Positions 45,189-57,167 are shown, counted from the first letter of the stretch. The stretch is 64,000 bases of DNA from Branchinecta lynchi (GCA_023053575.1 JAKZAP010000008.1:8110034-8174033); one strand, 5' to 3'. The notes: a model not told the origin generated them from the letters alone. A program made the numbers and translations.

Positions 45189-46635
45189 CAGGGGCGTCGC
45201 AAGTGCATTTTCGGTGGGGGGGGGGGGGGGGTGCAGAGCCAAAATTTTACCGAATCTTTCAAAAATTTTACCGAATCCTACAACTAAGAATTCGAGCTTT
45301 AAATTATGGAACAGAAACGATTACGTAGGAAGAGTAACAATAACGATAAGCCACGATACATGAATATAAAGACGATAAGCCAACTATTAGGCGGCGTTTT
45401 GGCGAAGCCCACATGGAGAATATATTGCCGGGCATGATTGCAGTAACAGCTTCTATCTATTATAGCCAATAGAAAATTAAATCGAGCGCCGCAGGCGAAA
45501 TTTTCGAAATCCATTTGTTTTTGTAGGCTAAAATTTAACTGCTTCTCTTACAAATTCTATCATTTACCGTTGATTAAATACCGAGACTCTAAAAAGTTCC
45601 AGAAACCGGCTGGAGCGACGTTCCGGCAGCAGCGGCTACTGTAGCCTAGCCAATAATGCCCATGATCACATAAAGTGAGCGCCGCAGGCGACATTTTTTT
45701 TTTTGCTTTTTCGTGCCAAATTTAATTTCCATCCAGATTCTAGCTTTCAATGTTTCGAAATTTCAATCTTAAAACTGGCTTACCCCCCCCCCCCCCCGTC
45801 AAATGACGCGCCCTTTCACAAAATAGAGAATATTACGAAAAGTGCTGCAGGCGGAATTTTCGAAATATTTATCATTATATATTCTTTTTGGGATCCAAAA
45901 TAAAAGTAAGGACTATCGATGATATCATAGATCATCCCTTTGGTCTGCGACCAGTGCTTTACTCGACCTCTTCTGAGTTTCCAGGTTCGTGGTAACTTCC
46001 GAATCCTGGCAATTATAACGAATAAATTACCGAATCCCAGTTATTATACCGAATAAGTTAAGACCGATAGCATGTTCGGGATTCTGTATAACTACCGTAT
46101 CCCGGTTATTATACCGAATTGTTTCAGTATCGAAAGACTACCGAACAATATTCATATTCGGTACACTTTCGTCGAAACTGGAACAAAGTCAGGATTTGTG
46201 GTTAACTTTCTAATCCTGGAAATTATACTGAATAAATTACGGAGTCCCAATCAATATACCGAACAATTTTTAACCAATGTCTTATTCGGGATTCTGTGTA
46301 ACTACGGAATCTCCATAAATATACCGAATAGTTCCGGCATCGAAAAATCGAAAAATTTCCGAATGATTTCAGTCAATACTTTCACCAAATTCGTGATAAC
46401 TACCGAATAATGGCAATTATACCGAATCCCGATCATTATACCGAAGAGATTTGTACAGAAAGCCTATTTAGGATTCTGTATAACTACCGAATCCCCGCGA
46501 ATATATCGAAAAGTTCTGCCATATAAAAAATACCGAACAGTTTCAGTAAAATTTCGGGCCTCCGGCCCAAAATTTTACCGAATCTTAAAAAGGTGGGGGG
46601 GTGCTGCAGCCCCCCCCCCCCTTGCGACGCCCCTG
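45189..46635. mobile_element. 1.45-kb nonautonomous hAT-type element
   Basis: Ends CAGGGGCGTCGCAAG and CTTGCGACGCCCCTG, with a perfect 8-bp target duplication AGTGGGGT (45181-45188, 46636-46643). GCGCCGCAGGCGA modules at about 45486 and 45678 match the element at 21.9 kb in reverse. The right half holds three ~200-bp units rich in ACCGAAT (GGATTCTGTATAACTACCG near 46080, 46292 and 46473). Confidence 0.9.
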
Positions 46636-46731
46636 AGTGGGGTCTCGCTCTCAATTTTTTCTTGCTGTAACACTAAAGGCTCTGTAACTGTTTCTGAAAC
46701 ACCCGGGGATACCTTTAAGCGTTCTCCAAAT

Positions 46732-47249
46732 ACGTGTAATAAGCTGAATAGCGCTATACGCGATGTTTACGTCTTAATAAGACACGCCTGTTCAGATAGA
46801 AATCCGAGAGGTTCTTGTGAATGCAGCGTTCAGTGTTGCCACGCTGATATAGTTTTTCGAGTTAAAGATAAGAAAAAGTTTTCTTTTTAATACTTGAAGT
46901 ACACCAGTGCAATTTGATTCCCAAGATATTGTAAAAAGCTATGAAATTTACGGATGGACAGCATTGGTCATAAAACTAGCAGTGAGCAACCATAACAGAA
47001 CCAAACGTGTTCTTTTGAAGAAAAGTTGTTTCTTTAGCTTCCAACAAAGAATAACTTTAGTGCTTCCCGTGGCAACACTGACGGCGCTGCTCCTTTCCAC
47101 CGCCCGCTGGCGGAACCAACCAAGCAATCTGATTGGCTCTGCATAAGGGAGAATAGAGTCGAGCTCCATTTTCTTTATTCGCCTTATTACAGCGCGCCCG
47201 AGGGAAAAGAGGAATCTGTAATAAGCCTTATACGCGGTAATACACCTTA
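46732..47249 (+). mobile_element. ~515-bp GTGTAATA-ended element, copy 1
   Basis: Starts CGTGTAATAAG and ends GTAATACACC. Contains GATTGGCTCTGCATAAG and GCCCGCTGGCGGAACCAACC. A second copy lies inverted in EEF1D intron 2. Confidence 0.65.
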
Positions 47250-47759
47250 CAACACGTATCTGGACTATGCTTTAGAGTTCACATTGGCCCAACAGAATCT
47301 GACTTAAATTATTAAAGAAATGGTGAAGTTTCATTTGAAACGGCAAATTCAGTCTGTTGCTTGTCCCAAGGACATAATCAGCCAATCGTTGTTTGGTCAA
47401 TTGACGATCTTGGAAAATCGTCTATGAGCGTTTTGGTCAAACCGGCTCAGCTCTCTAAATTTCAAGATACCGCAAAGCAGGCGGCTGTGCTTTGAGAGGG
47501 GTTTAAGTTTTAACCGAGGTAAAGAGTTCATGATCAGTACCTTTAACCAAATTGTCAAGACCAGTTTTGGTAAGGGTAAAAACGATCTTACAACTGCGCT
47601 AACGCGTCACAGACCTCGCGGTACCGGTGCGAACAAAACATGCACGCGACAATGGCGGCGGAGCGGACAAAGTACTGTCTCCTGGCAAAAAGCCATTCAT
47701 TCCACGGCCAGTGCCAACCAAACGTGTGGGCGAAGGAAAAAAAAAATCAATTAACAAGC
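47250..47759. other. Region downstream of EEF1D
   Basis: No gene recognised. A plus-strand open frame (47530-47754) lacks motifs. Confidence 0.4.
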
Positions 47760-47765
47760 TTTATT
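47760..47765 (-). terminator. EEF1D: EEF1D polyadenylation signal AATAAA
   Basis: AATAAA on the minus strand, 43 bases beyond the stop codon. Confidence 0.7.
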
Positions 47766-47808
47766 CAAAGAGTCAAGGCACCCAGTATTAAAAGAGGAAT
47801 GTACTGAA

Positions 47809-48099
47809 TTAAATCTTATTGAAAGCTGCAATGTCAACACTCTGGACGAGCTCCTCTATTCCTTCGATCTTTTCCTGGAGTTCCTCGATAGAGACCTTGT
47901 CATCTTCAACAACACACCCAATCTGCAACTTTTTCACACCGAAGGCGACGGGGACGAGTTTAGCATGAGCTGCCCAAAGCAAGCCATCCATAGTGATGGA
48001 GCGGACTTCCTTCTGCATAGCTTCCATGTCAGTCTCATCATCCCAAGGCTTGATGTCCAAAAGGATGGAAGACTTGGCAATGAGCGCTGGCTTGTGTGA
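47809..48099 (-). CDS. EEF1D: EEF1D exon 3: GEF domain
   Basis: Acceptor CTGTGTTTTCAG. Encodes [20 protein letters not shown] through the terminal AAFNKI and stop. This is the most conserved part of all eEF1B beta/delta proteins. Confidence 0.97.
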   Translation of the reverse strand, partial: SHKPALIAKSSILLDIKPWDDETDMEAMQKEVRSITMDGLLWAAHAKLVPVAFGVKKLQIGCVVEDDKVSIEELQEKIEGIEELVQSVDIAAFNKI

Positions 48100-51000
48100 C
48101 TGAAAACACAGAAGGTTTAGATTCTGAACTAACTTTGTTAGTTCGTCAAGGAAGCTGATTAGGCTAGGAAGCGAATTTGGTTTCCAAAATTAACTATTTC
48201 CCAATCTCGAACCAGCCCTTGTGGATAGCCACTGCAGTGATTGTGGTGGATAACAGTTAAGTTTTCAGCTTGATCATCCGAGCCCACAAGTGAATTTACT
48301 CGGGTAGCTTTGTGTATTAACATACGGGAAAGCTTTGTTCGTTTGAAGGTTTCCTTCTTAAAACTTTGTTGGTACATTTATTTTTGTTCAATACACCCTT
48401 GAATCCATCCACTTAAAGCATCCACAACTCTTGACATTCTTTTGTTTCTAATTGTCTAGGGCTTGGGCTCACGATTCAGGATACAGTCCACGATAGGTTG
48501 GACACAATAAGAAAGGTTGCATGCCGGCAATTATGTTTATTTCTTCTTTTTCCTTAGTAGGTAACAAGCATCAACTGTAGGAGTTTTTTGAACACACCTC
48601 ATGGTAATGTTATAGTGCCCACAAGTTAAAACGTTAGGCCAGCATGGGCCAATTTGAAAACCAGCACCTACAGTGGCTTCAACTACCTTAAGCAGACCTT
48701 AAGCATTGTTCAAATAGGTGTAATACGGCATATACAGATTCGTCTTTTCCTCGGGGCGCACTGTAATAAGCTGTATAAGGAGAATAGTCACCGATTCTAC
48801 TTTGTCTTATGCAGAGCCAATAAGATAGCTTGGTTGGGCTCCGCCAGCGGGCCGAGTAAAGAGAACCTTTGCCAAGGTTGCCAAAGGGAGCATAAAAGTT
48901 CACTCTGTTGGAACCTGAAGTAATTAACTTTTCATAAAAAACAGAACACATTTTGTTCTAATACGACTGCTTATTGTTAATTTGAGGAACACTGATGTTT
49001 TTCAGTAGTTTCTTACACAATAATGGTCGTCAAAATGTATTTGTGTACTTTGAGTAGTACTAAGAACCCTTTTTCTGATATTTAGAAGATCGAAAAACTG
49101 TATCAATGTGGCAACACTGAACATTGCACTGATAATAACCTTTTACTTTCAGTTTGAACAAGGGTGCATAATATGAAGTAAACATCACTTTAGCTCTACG
49201 CAACTTATTACACCTATTTGAACAATGCTTCAGTGTAGCATGTGTGGTTTAGTTGTAAATCATCTTTCGTTTTGGCAAGTTTTGCAAGGGAAGGTTTAGC
49301 TCTACGCAACTTATTACACCTATTTGAACAATGCTTCAGTGTAGCATGTGTGGTTTAGTTGTAAATCATCTTTCGTTTTGGCAAGTTTTGCAAGGGAAGG
49401 ATGAGTCTATTCTTTTGTCAAGACTGATGTCGCATGTGCATCGAGAGTAAAATCATGTGCTATGAATCACATGTCTTTTAACTGGACTAACATCACAAAT
49501 TTACATCAGACATCATGTTGCACCACACAGGACCCACCGGATCCACAATAGTTCTTAACCTCTGTCATTGCTAGACTTACTTTTTTTGCCTGGTATGCAG
49601 CTACCCTCTCAGCCTTCAGCTTTTCTGCTTCAGCACTATCCTCTTCATCCGATGCGAAAAGGTCAACATCATCATCATCATCAGCTGCTGCAGCAACTGG
49701 AGTAACTCCACTTTGCTTCTCTAAATTATCAATCCTATCCCTCAAGCCAATGAGAAGTCCCTGAAGACCATCAACAACTTGTTTCAGGTCTTTATTTTCT
49801 TTGCTTAGGGCCTGAACTTTATCGCTCAAGGCAGCAGCAGATTGAAGCTGTTTAAGTGCATCTGCTGGTAGAAGGCCACCCAGAGTGTCTGAAACGGCAG
49901 CTGCTGCCTTAGGCTTGTAGGTTCCAGCAAGGCGTTCTTGATATGCTCGCTCAGCATCTTCATAGCTAAAAGGAGAACTGGATGTAACAGCTACCTTTGC
50001 AGTCAACTTAAGTGACTCTAAAGAAACCTAAAGTATATGACTTCAATTCAAGCTAATGGGATCTACAGACTTACATGGATTTCAAGTTGAATCTTTCATA
50101 GATAATAATTTTGTTGTCTAGCATGCTACACACAGAACCTGAGCAAGGTACTGCACTTGGAACTGTTGTATATGCTACTAATTTATATATTAGTCAGTTT
50201 TCGTTAAAAATACAATGTTTGCTGGTTAAAGAATAAAAGGAAAATCCTGAAGCTTGGTAGGTATGAAACCTTAAATAAAATTGGTCCCAAATTATATGTT
50301 GTGGCTATTTAATGTAGCCTCACATTTTAAATATTTTGAATGTAACAGCTTCGCTGCTCTGGGAGACAAAAATGGATTATCTTAAATTCACAGATTATCC
50401 CATACGCTTGTTGAATACTCATACTGTAATACCACGAGCACAACCCCACTTTGAAACTAAAGACATTCCCTGTCTTACACAAAATGCTTGATTTTGGGGT
50501 AAATACAATTAAAGCTGGTTATGGTGTTCCAGTGCTGATACACATAAGCCCTAATACATAAAATATTCAAGCAACAGAAGATCTGAGTAAACTCAGAATT
50601 AGACCAGATAAAATTCTTTTTAGAATCTCAGGATGCCATCCATTTCACACACATAGGCTAGCCTACTCCAAGATACTACGAAATGTTGGGCATCAATAGC
50701 CAGCATTTACAGGGAGGTTTCTGTGCTTTGGTTAACAATAGCGATAGCGATCGATAGTGAAATACATCCATACAGTCCCAACAACAGTAAGAGCCTGGTC
50801 ACACTAAACAGCACTGATTTGACAATTTGCGCAGACTTCTTGCCTGATAGCCTGTTGACACTGGGCTGAAACAGTGGCTGATTCCCGATCAGCAGCTGAT
50901 TTAAACACATAATTATAAATTGAAAAAAATAAGAAAGCAGCCGCTGACCTTCCAGATGTGTGCAGACCTTTTATGACATTGGTGACAGTAAACAGACTGT

Positions 51001-54000
51001 AATTAGGGGACGAGTATTAGGTAAATCCGTTAAAATTTTGTCAAACCAATGTGAACATAGCATGATTTTTACTGGCAACCCACAATTACTAAATGATTTC
51101 AGAAAAAGGTAGAATAATTTTCTAGTTTTACGAGCGTATGTTTGGTTTATGTCTGACGTATGTTTTATTTTTCTTTGAAAAATATAATAGTTTAAATTAA
51201 TTTTCCATTCAACCGTCACTGAAAAGTGACAGAACAATACTAAATTACTGCATTCTGTTCTTGCATTATTTTTTACTGTTTATTACTTTTGTACTCGTTA
51301 AAAGAAAGTTGCCTGAAATCTGTCAATATTCAATAGTTGCGTTTTTTGTCTCTGTTCTGTTCGCTGTTTTCTCTCTGTTTTATATTTTTCCTGTTTTTGT
51401 CAAAACACGGAACACGCTGTGTTCTTTGTTCTCTGTTCTGCTGTCTGTTTTGCAAAACACAGAACTTGCTCTCCTAGCATGTTTTATCACTGTTCAGATA
51501 GAAAATTGCAGAGAGATTCACAGATAGAAAAGAAAGAATTGCGGAAGTTTGGAGGATAAAGCTAGATCCTAAAGTATGGTCGTTTTGGAATATAGTTTGC
51601 AATTTAACAGATTTTCCACTTAAGACATGCTCAGTATCCTAAATTTGCGTTTTTGTCAGAACAGCGACAAAACACGAAACACAGAACAGTGTAAGCAAAA
51701 CACAGTTTTTTACCGAAACCAGACAAATGTGAACACAAAACATGGAACAGGAACCAGAGACAAAAAACGCAACTAATTTGTGCCATTTTCCTAGTCAAAA
51801 GACAATTACGTTTGACTTAGACACACTCACAGATATTTTATCTTGATTTTATCTTCGGTTACATGAAGAAAGAATAATTATACATTTCTGTTTTAATTCT
51901 CCTGTCAACCCCTAAACAGTTGATCAGTCATCTGAACAGATCAACAGCTGTTTAAGTGCATATTTTGGTCTCATGTGAACAAGCTCTGAAAACGAGTCTA
52001 CACATATGGGCAGACTGGTGTGGTCACCGAAAGGCTTCTGTAAATCCTTTGGGGATATGACAGGATGTGATGTTCGATGGCTTGGTGCAGCTTTAGGGAT
52101 GATGAGCAGACTGTAACTAGGGTTACACAATCAAAACTTGTCACTTTTGCTACATAATTCTGTTTTTCATTTTGTTTCAAATATTATGTTCTTTCATGAG
52201 CATTTACTGTGTTATGACTAAACTTTAGCCGATTATCTATGGCCTGTGACACTATCATGACATCATGAAATTAAATAGGAAAATTCAATTAAATAAATGT
52301 TGCAGAATGCAGCATAGTCTATTTGTATTGATAGCCGAGCGGGACAGCGAGGCCCCAGTGGGCCCTGGAACCATTTACATTTGTAAACTGTTCTAGAGAC
52401 AATCAGTTCTGTTAGTAAATATGAAAATATAAGACTTTTTGTGTGTCTTCTAGTGTATGAAAGGAAAATCAAAATATTTTCTCTTTCTAGTTCATGTGGT
52501 ATGCGGTAGGCTCAGTAGGATCAAAGCAAACAAACATTCAGTCAAACCTTTCTTTGATGAGCATTTACTGTGTTACTGACTAAACTTTAGCTGATTATCT
52601 ATGGCCCGTGACATTTTCATGGCGTCATGAAAGAACTAGGAAAATTTAATTAAATAAATGTTGCAGAATGCAGCATGGTCTATTTGTATTGATATTTACA
52701 GAGCCGAGCGGGACAGCAAGGCCCCAGAAGCATTTAGACTTGTAAACTGTTGTAGGGACAAGCAGTTCTGTTAGTAAATAGGTAAATACAAGACTTTTCA
52801 TCCCATGCCCTGGAGCATGGGCGTGGTACCCCTGTGAAATTTGGTTTAACTGAGACTGGTTACATACCTAAATAGGGTCTTCTTCCTGTCCCAGATCAAA
52901 AGATACCTGATTTTACTTTCTATCCAACCTCATTTTCCAATTTACAAAATGTTAGAGCACTTCCAAGGTACATAGAGTTTCTTGGAGGCCACTTCTCTTC
53001 TAGTGGGTTTATCCTACACTTTTTCAGAAAAATTGCTGCTAAGTAGCATGGATGAGGCAAGCTTCACTTGAGCAAATATTTGCTTTAGATTGTTTGCCTT
53101 TTATTGTATTTGTTTTGAGTGATTTCTTTTTAACTCTGACTTTTGACAACATGCAAAAGGATTGAGTAACCTAGTGGCAACTACATGGAAAAGGATACAG
53201 TAAACCCACTGGGAAAGAACAGTTGGGCACCAGACTTTTTGGAGAATTCCCCTCCACAGGTGAAAAAGAATCCCCTGTGGACACCTGTGGAGGAGATAGT
53301 GTTGGGGGAATAGTGTGAGCAGTTGGGAAAACTGCACTTTTCCCCCAACACCATCTCCTCCATAGTGGATTCTTTTTCACCTGTGCAGGGGAGTCCCCTG
53401 TGGAGGGGAATTCTCCAAAAAGTCTGGTGCGCAACTGAAGAAGTGGCCTCCACAAAACTCTCTGTATCTTAGAAGTGCTCTAACATTTTGAAAATAACTA
53501 TTCCTTTTCTAGCTTTTAGCTATTTGGATTAAACGTGATTGATCGATTGAAAATTGGAAAATGAGGTTGGATAGAAAGTGGATCAGGTATCTTTTGATCT
53601 AGGACAGTAAGAAGACCCTATTTGAGTATATAGCCAGTGTCAGTTTAACCAAATTTCACAGGGGTACCATGCCCATACGTTAGGGCATGCCCGGACGTTG
53701 GGGCACCATGCCCAGAAATTGAGGATTTGTGTATGACTGGATCACAACCTATAGATAATCGTCTAAGGTTTAGTCAACACGTTCATTGTTGGCCAACACT
53801 CAAAAATAATACCTCTACGTACCTCTACTGACTGTATGCTGTACCTAGTCTAGTACAGTAGAGGTATGCTTATGACAATGTTTGTTGACAGTGGACTTTG
53901 CCATTTTCTTGCACTTGTTCTATCTAGGATAAAGCTAACTACCAGCTGCTACCAAGCTGCTAAGCCAGCTACCAGCTAGCCATAATAGGTAATTAAGTAA

Positions 54001-54249
54001 CATCTGAACAATCAACAATCTGAAAACACCTGTATAGGTATTTTGGATCTTCATTCTACCGTTTAGCCCAAAACTGCACTGTTCACATAAGCATAACTCT
54101 ACTATAGACTGCTGCTAGGCCTATATTTGCTGTAACATAAAATGCACCATAACCAAGCAATACCCACTAAGCTTTCCAGAGCAAAATAAGCCAATGTACC
54201 TGGATCTTTCGTTGAAGTAAAAGCCATCTACGGCGGTGCCGGCAACCAT
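47809..54249 (-). CDS. EEF1D: Elongation factor 1B delta (eEF1D), complete 3-exon gene
   Basis: Guanine-nucleotide exchange subunit of cytosolic eEF1B; it reloads eEF1A with GTP during translation. Exons in order of transcription: 54249-54200, 49965-49581 and 48099-47809, giving 241 aa. The phase-2 junction after RS joins AG to C and makes Ser17. Residues 18-28 ([11 protein letters not shown]) match the N-terminal YDDAER of eEF1D. Leu63, 70, 77, 84, 91 and 98 form a perfect heptad zipper, which separates delta from beta subunits. [15 protein letters not shown] (112-126) is the acidic CK2-type segment. Residues 146-241 ([19 protein letters not shown] ... DIAAFNKI) are the exchange domain. The N terminus lacks the usual EKIWFDK stretch and has GFYFNERS instead. 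Intron 1 (4.2 kb) and intron 2 (1.5 kb) are full of repeats. Confidence 0.95.
48697..49234 (-). mobile_element. ~515-bp GTGTAATA-ended element, copy 2
   Basis: Inverted ends GCATTGTTCAAATAGGTGT and ACACCTATTTGAACAATGC. The interior matches copy 1 in reverse (CTTATGCAGAGCCAATAAG). In EEF1D intron 2. Confidence 0.75.
49189..49400. repeat. 106-bp perfect tandem duplication
   Basis: 49189-49294 and 49295-49400 look identical base for base. The unit includes the right end of the preceding element, so the duplication came after its insertion. Confidence 0.95.
49581..49965 (-). CDS. EEF1D: EEF1D exon 2: zipper and acidic region
   Basis: Acceptor TTCTCCTTTTAG, donor GTAAGT after AAAAAA. It carries the six-leucine zipper and the acidic CK2-type motif. 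The frame stays open on both sides of the exon, but the splice sites and homology to eEF1D set the ends given. Confidence 0.93.
51336..51773. mobile_element. ~435-bp MITE in EEF1D intron 1
   Basis: Ends AGTTGCGTTTTTTGTCTCTG and AGAGACAAAAAACGCAACT, subterminally rich in GTTCTGTT/AACAGAAC-type words. Confidence 0.75.
52198..52798 (+). repeat. Pair of ~245-bp direct repeats
   Basis: 52198-52446 and 52558-52798 share GAGCATTTACTGTGTTA, ATGTTGCAGAATGCAGCAT and GCCGAGCGGGACAGC in order, with modest divergence. Confidence 0.85.
52832..53670. mobile_element. Nested foldback in EEF1D intron 1
   Basis: Outer arms 52832-53005 and 53440-53670 are inverted copies (GATCAAAAGATACCTGAT, CACTTCCAAGGTACATAGAG and complements). 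A second foldback, 53219-53438, is inserted between them. Confidence 0.8.
53219..53438. mobile_element. 220-bp inner foldback MITE
   Basis: Ends CAGTTGGGCACCAGACTTTT and AAAAGTCTGGTGCGCAACTG; nearly the whole element is palindromic. Flanks share AAGAA. Confidence 0.9.
54200..54249 (-). CDS. EEF1D: EEF1D exon 1 (16 codons + 2 nt)
   Basis: Found by phase matching. The ATG in context CACAATGG opens [16 protein letters not shown] and ends in AG before GTACATT. The phase-2 end fits the next exon exactly. A longer open frame overlapping the same bases (54412-54167) is not used. Confidence 0.8.
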
Positions 54250-54256
54250 TGTGATC

Positions 54257-54290
54257 GAAAGGAATGTGTAGGCAAGAACTTTTATAAAAG
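54257..54290 (-). promoter_or_regulatory. EEF1D: EEF1D core promoter: TATA box and TCT-type initiator
   Basis: On the minus strand TTTATAAAAG lies about 35-40 bases upstream of the ATG, and the pyrimidine run TTCCTTTC lies about 25 bases after the TATA box. A polypyrimidine TCT initiator is typical of animal translation genes. It would give a 5' UTR of only about 13 bases. A second pyrimidine tract (54388-54373) could be an alternative start. Confidence 0.45.
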
Positions 54291-54602
54291 TCTGGTGGCT
54301 GTTGCTGCTGTGTGGTCAGTGCGTTTCGTTCAGTCTTGATGAAAGTGGGCAAGATCGACTTCAGCTCCCGGTCAGAGAAAAAAGAAAATCCGTGGTCGTC
54401 TGGTGCTGCCACCTACCAAATCAAGGAATGTAACCCAGTTCAGTAAGAGCCATGCGGAACTTACTTTTGAACACCATAAGCGGCCGATTCACTTTCTTGT
54501 TCCTTCAGAATTGTGCAGCTTTAATAAAAATGCAGACTTCCCTTTCGAAAACGGGTTTACTTCTAAATCTCCGCAGTTTTGAACTTAATGTACACTGAGA
54601 TA

Positions 54603-54780
54603 CAGGGGCATCACGACTAGGGGGACCCCTCCCCTCCCCCCCCCGGAGGACCCTTGCCAAGTAGTCACGAAGCCGCGCCGAAAGTCAGAGGCGCGCCGCC
54701 GAAAATATCTCAGCGGGCAGGCGTTGGCGACGGCGGCCCGCCGGTAAAACTCTGACGCAGTATCCTTTTAGGGGATATGT
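54603..54780 (+). mobile_element. Solo left end of a hAT-type element
   Basis: CAGGGGCATCACGACTAGGG then G/C runs, as in the three complete copies. No matching right end found, so truncated. The following 120 bases are unusually GC-rich. Confidence 0.55.
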
Positions 54781-55978
54781 ATCATGATAGGGTGATATGT
54801 ATGAAATGTATCACCCTAGGCTCAAGGTTGTTTGTTCATCAGCAAGTGCACTAACAAAAAAGACTTCGATTGTAGCGGAAGTGCAAAAATGACAATTTCT
54901 ACCAAAAACTATATGTTGGCACCAAACCGTGTAAACAAATTGCCAAATAGCAATCGTGCTGCTTACCGGTTCGTCATTCTGTCCAAGTTTTGCTAGTTCA
55001 GACACTTCGGACAAGCTATAGGATGGTGAAACTTGTCATTCCTTCTGGACGGAAGCGTATTTACACTGAACGTTGGCAAACACTAGAATTCCCTTGAAAA
55101 CCTCGATTGCTGGAGGATTGCAAATTCCCTAGAAATCCCCTCGATTACTGGAAATTCCCCGGTTGAACAAATTGTATTTATAGTACTACGGCAGGGAGCT
55201 TATATACGTCCCTGATAAAATTCCTCTCAGATTAGTTCTGTTTTGGTCGCTAGGTGCGATATAGTAAAGAAAACAATGACAAGTTACTTCTTTGTGTACG
55301 TTTATCCAGGTTTGTATTGCTATTTTCAGTTCCTCTTGAGCCTAACAATGTTTATAACTGCTTAAAATGCCTCTTCCCCTCTTTTTGCTTTACACAACTC
55401 TGTTCTGTCAAGCGTCATCAAGTTTGTCATTTCTGGCTTCCTACTTCAGTGCTGAGTGCTGGCTGTCTTTTCCACGGGGCTAATGCGCGACTCGATATGA
55501 AGCGAAAGCCTAATCGGTCATTCACCCGTCAGATAACTTATCCCCAGATCTCACGTGTGATTGTTATTGTTCCTCTAGCGCGTCTGGCGGCAATTCGTCA
55601 CCGGATTTTATGAAGGACGTATATTCAAGGATTGTATGGCACTTGCAGCCTTCGACTCAAGCGCAATGTAGCGACCATGATGTCACTCCGTCGGTTCGTC
55701 TATCCCTATGTCTAATTTTGCTGGTCCCAGCATTTCCGTATAAGCTAGGACTATAAAAGACCCGACTGATACTCAATGGCCTTCAAGGCCACTGCTGTGC
55801 CACCGAGGTACAGAGGGGCTTTTGAACTTAGTTCGCAAACCACTACAATGGTTACGAAAAGGCAGGCAAAAGGAACAGTGATCCCGCCGAAAATAAATCT
55901 ATCTAAGCACTTCACATACCCGTGTCACTGGTTTCGATAGTAGATGGAACATTACACGAGAGACTTTCTGTGACAAAA
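54781..55978. other. Region upstream of EEF1D
   Basis: No gene recognised. At about 55640 a TATGGCACTTG plus GTCACTCCGTCGGTTCGTC segment looks like a fragment of an array-element tail. Confidence 0.4.
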
Positions 55979-56393
55979 GGCGTATTCTTGCTGTTCCCCG
56001 AGGAGTCCTCGGGGAATCAAAAGGAACGGCGAAAATGGAGGGAGTCACTCCTCGTGGATTCCGCGTACGGACTACGGAAAACAACAAGAACAGAGAAATG
56101 CTTCTAAAATGGATTTTGTTCGAAAAAACTATGCAGCTGACGATATTAGTCTGGATCTGGCCTGGATCCATTTTATTTTTGGTTTTGTTTATTCTGATTG
56201 TTTGTAGTTAACTTTACATTGCACCAGAACCAGGAAAAATCAATTCCCCTCCGAATCTGAAAGGGAGTCCTTTGGTGATAATAGGAGTCGGAGTATTCCC
56301 CGTCCATGGGGACTCGTGAGAATACGGGGAGTGGGTCCATGGGAACGCAGGGACTCCTCAAAAAGAGTCCTCGGGAAACGGAGAGAATACGCC
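55979..56393 (-). mobile_element. AGGCGTATTCTCGCCG MITE, copy 5
   Basis: Begins GGCGTATTCTTGCTGTTCCC and ends GGAGAGAATACGCC. Confidence 0.85.
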
Positions 56394-56429
56394 TAAGTAA
56401 ACCAGTTGATTTGTCACGGTAAAGTCACT

Positions 56430-57095
56430 TGAATGGTATTTCGTCTACACAGTATCTGGTCTCATCAGGTCCAGGCGTCGAATGGCACATCCGGGTCCAT
56501 GGCCTGTGTGCCTTCCAAGTTTCTCACTCTCTTCTTTTGGTCCCCATGCGCATCACAAAATTTCCGTAGCCTCCCTGAACCCCCACCATGTCCACACGCG
56601 ATTCTGACACGTAAATATCACATCTAGGAAATTTGCTCCTATCACCCACAGGGTCACTCGAATGGTAGCCCTTCCGGATATTGGACCCGTTATCTTTGCA
56701 CAATCCGAGTTCCATCGCATACCCTCTATCCATTTGGTTCCTACGCATGTTACAATGCAGTTCGGACGCACAAATGTTACACCTACGGCACTTAACTACC
56801 GAATAATTTGTCCTTGATTCAGATCCGATCTCGACTTCAAAGTAATGTTCCATGACCTTTGGACGCTACGTATCTTAGCCCGGATGTGATTTAAAGAACT
56901 TATGTCGCACCTAGAGCAATCACCAAGTTTCTCCCGATCCGACGTACTTCCGGAAATTTTAAGGCACGCCCCTTCCAGCTCCCCGCACCAAGGTCGTTTT
57001 CAGTCCGGACTTCAAAATCAAACTCTGAGTCCCATAATCTTCGTACCGTCCTAGTTTCATCCCAATCCCTATATTCCTTTGCAACGAATGTTTCA
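56430..57095 (+). repeat. Degenerate copy of the CCAAGTTTCATC array
   Basis: CCATTTGGTTCCTACGCATG, CCAAGTTTCTCCCGATCCG and AGTTTCATCCCAATCCC in the usual order with ~145-base spacing. Confidence 0.6.
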
Positions 57096-57167
57096 AAATT
57101 GTTCACATGTTCCAAATATGGAATCCTTATATCCCATTGCAACGTTCCAAAATTCCAGGATTCATGT

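Noticed and set aside
54167..54412. 81-codon minus-strand frame over the EEF1D start
   Set aside because: It runs in a different frame from the MVAGTAVDG exon, whose phase joins the rest of EEF1D exactly.
54960..55030. Minus-strand LSEVSELAKLGQNDEP followed by a good GTAAGC donor
   Set aside because: Too short, no start codon in frame and no clear acceptor; not linkable to EEF1D by phase.
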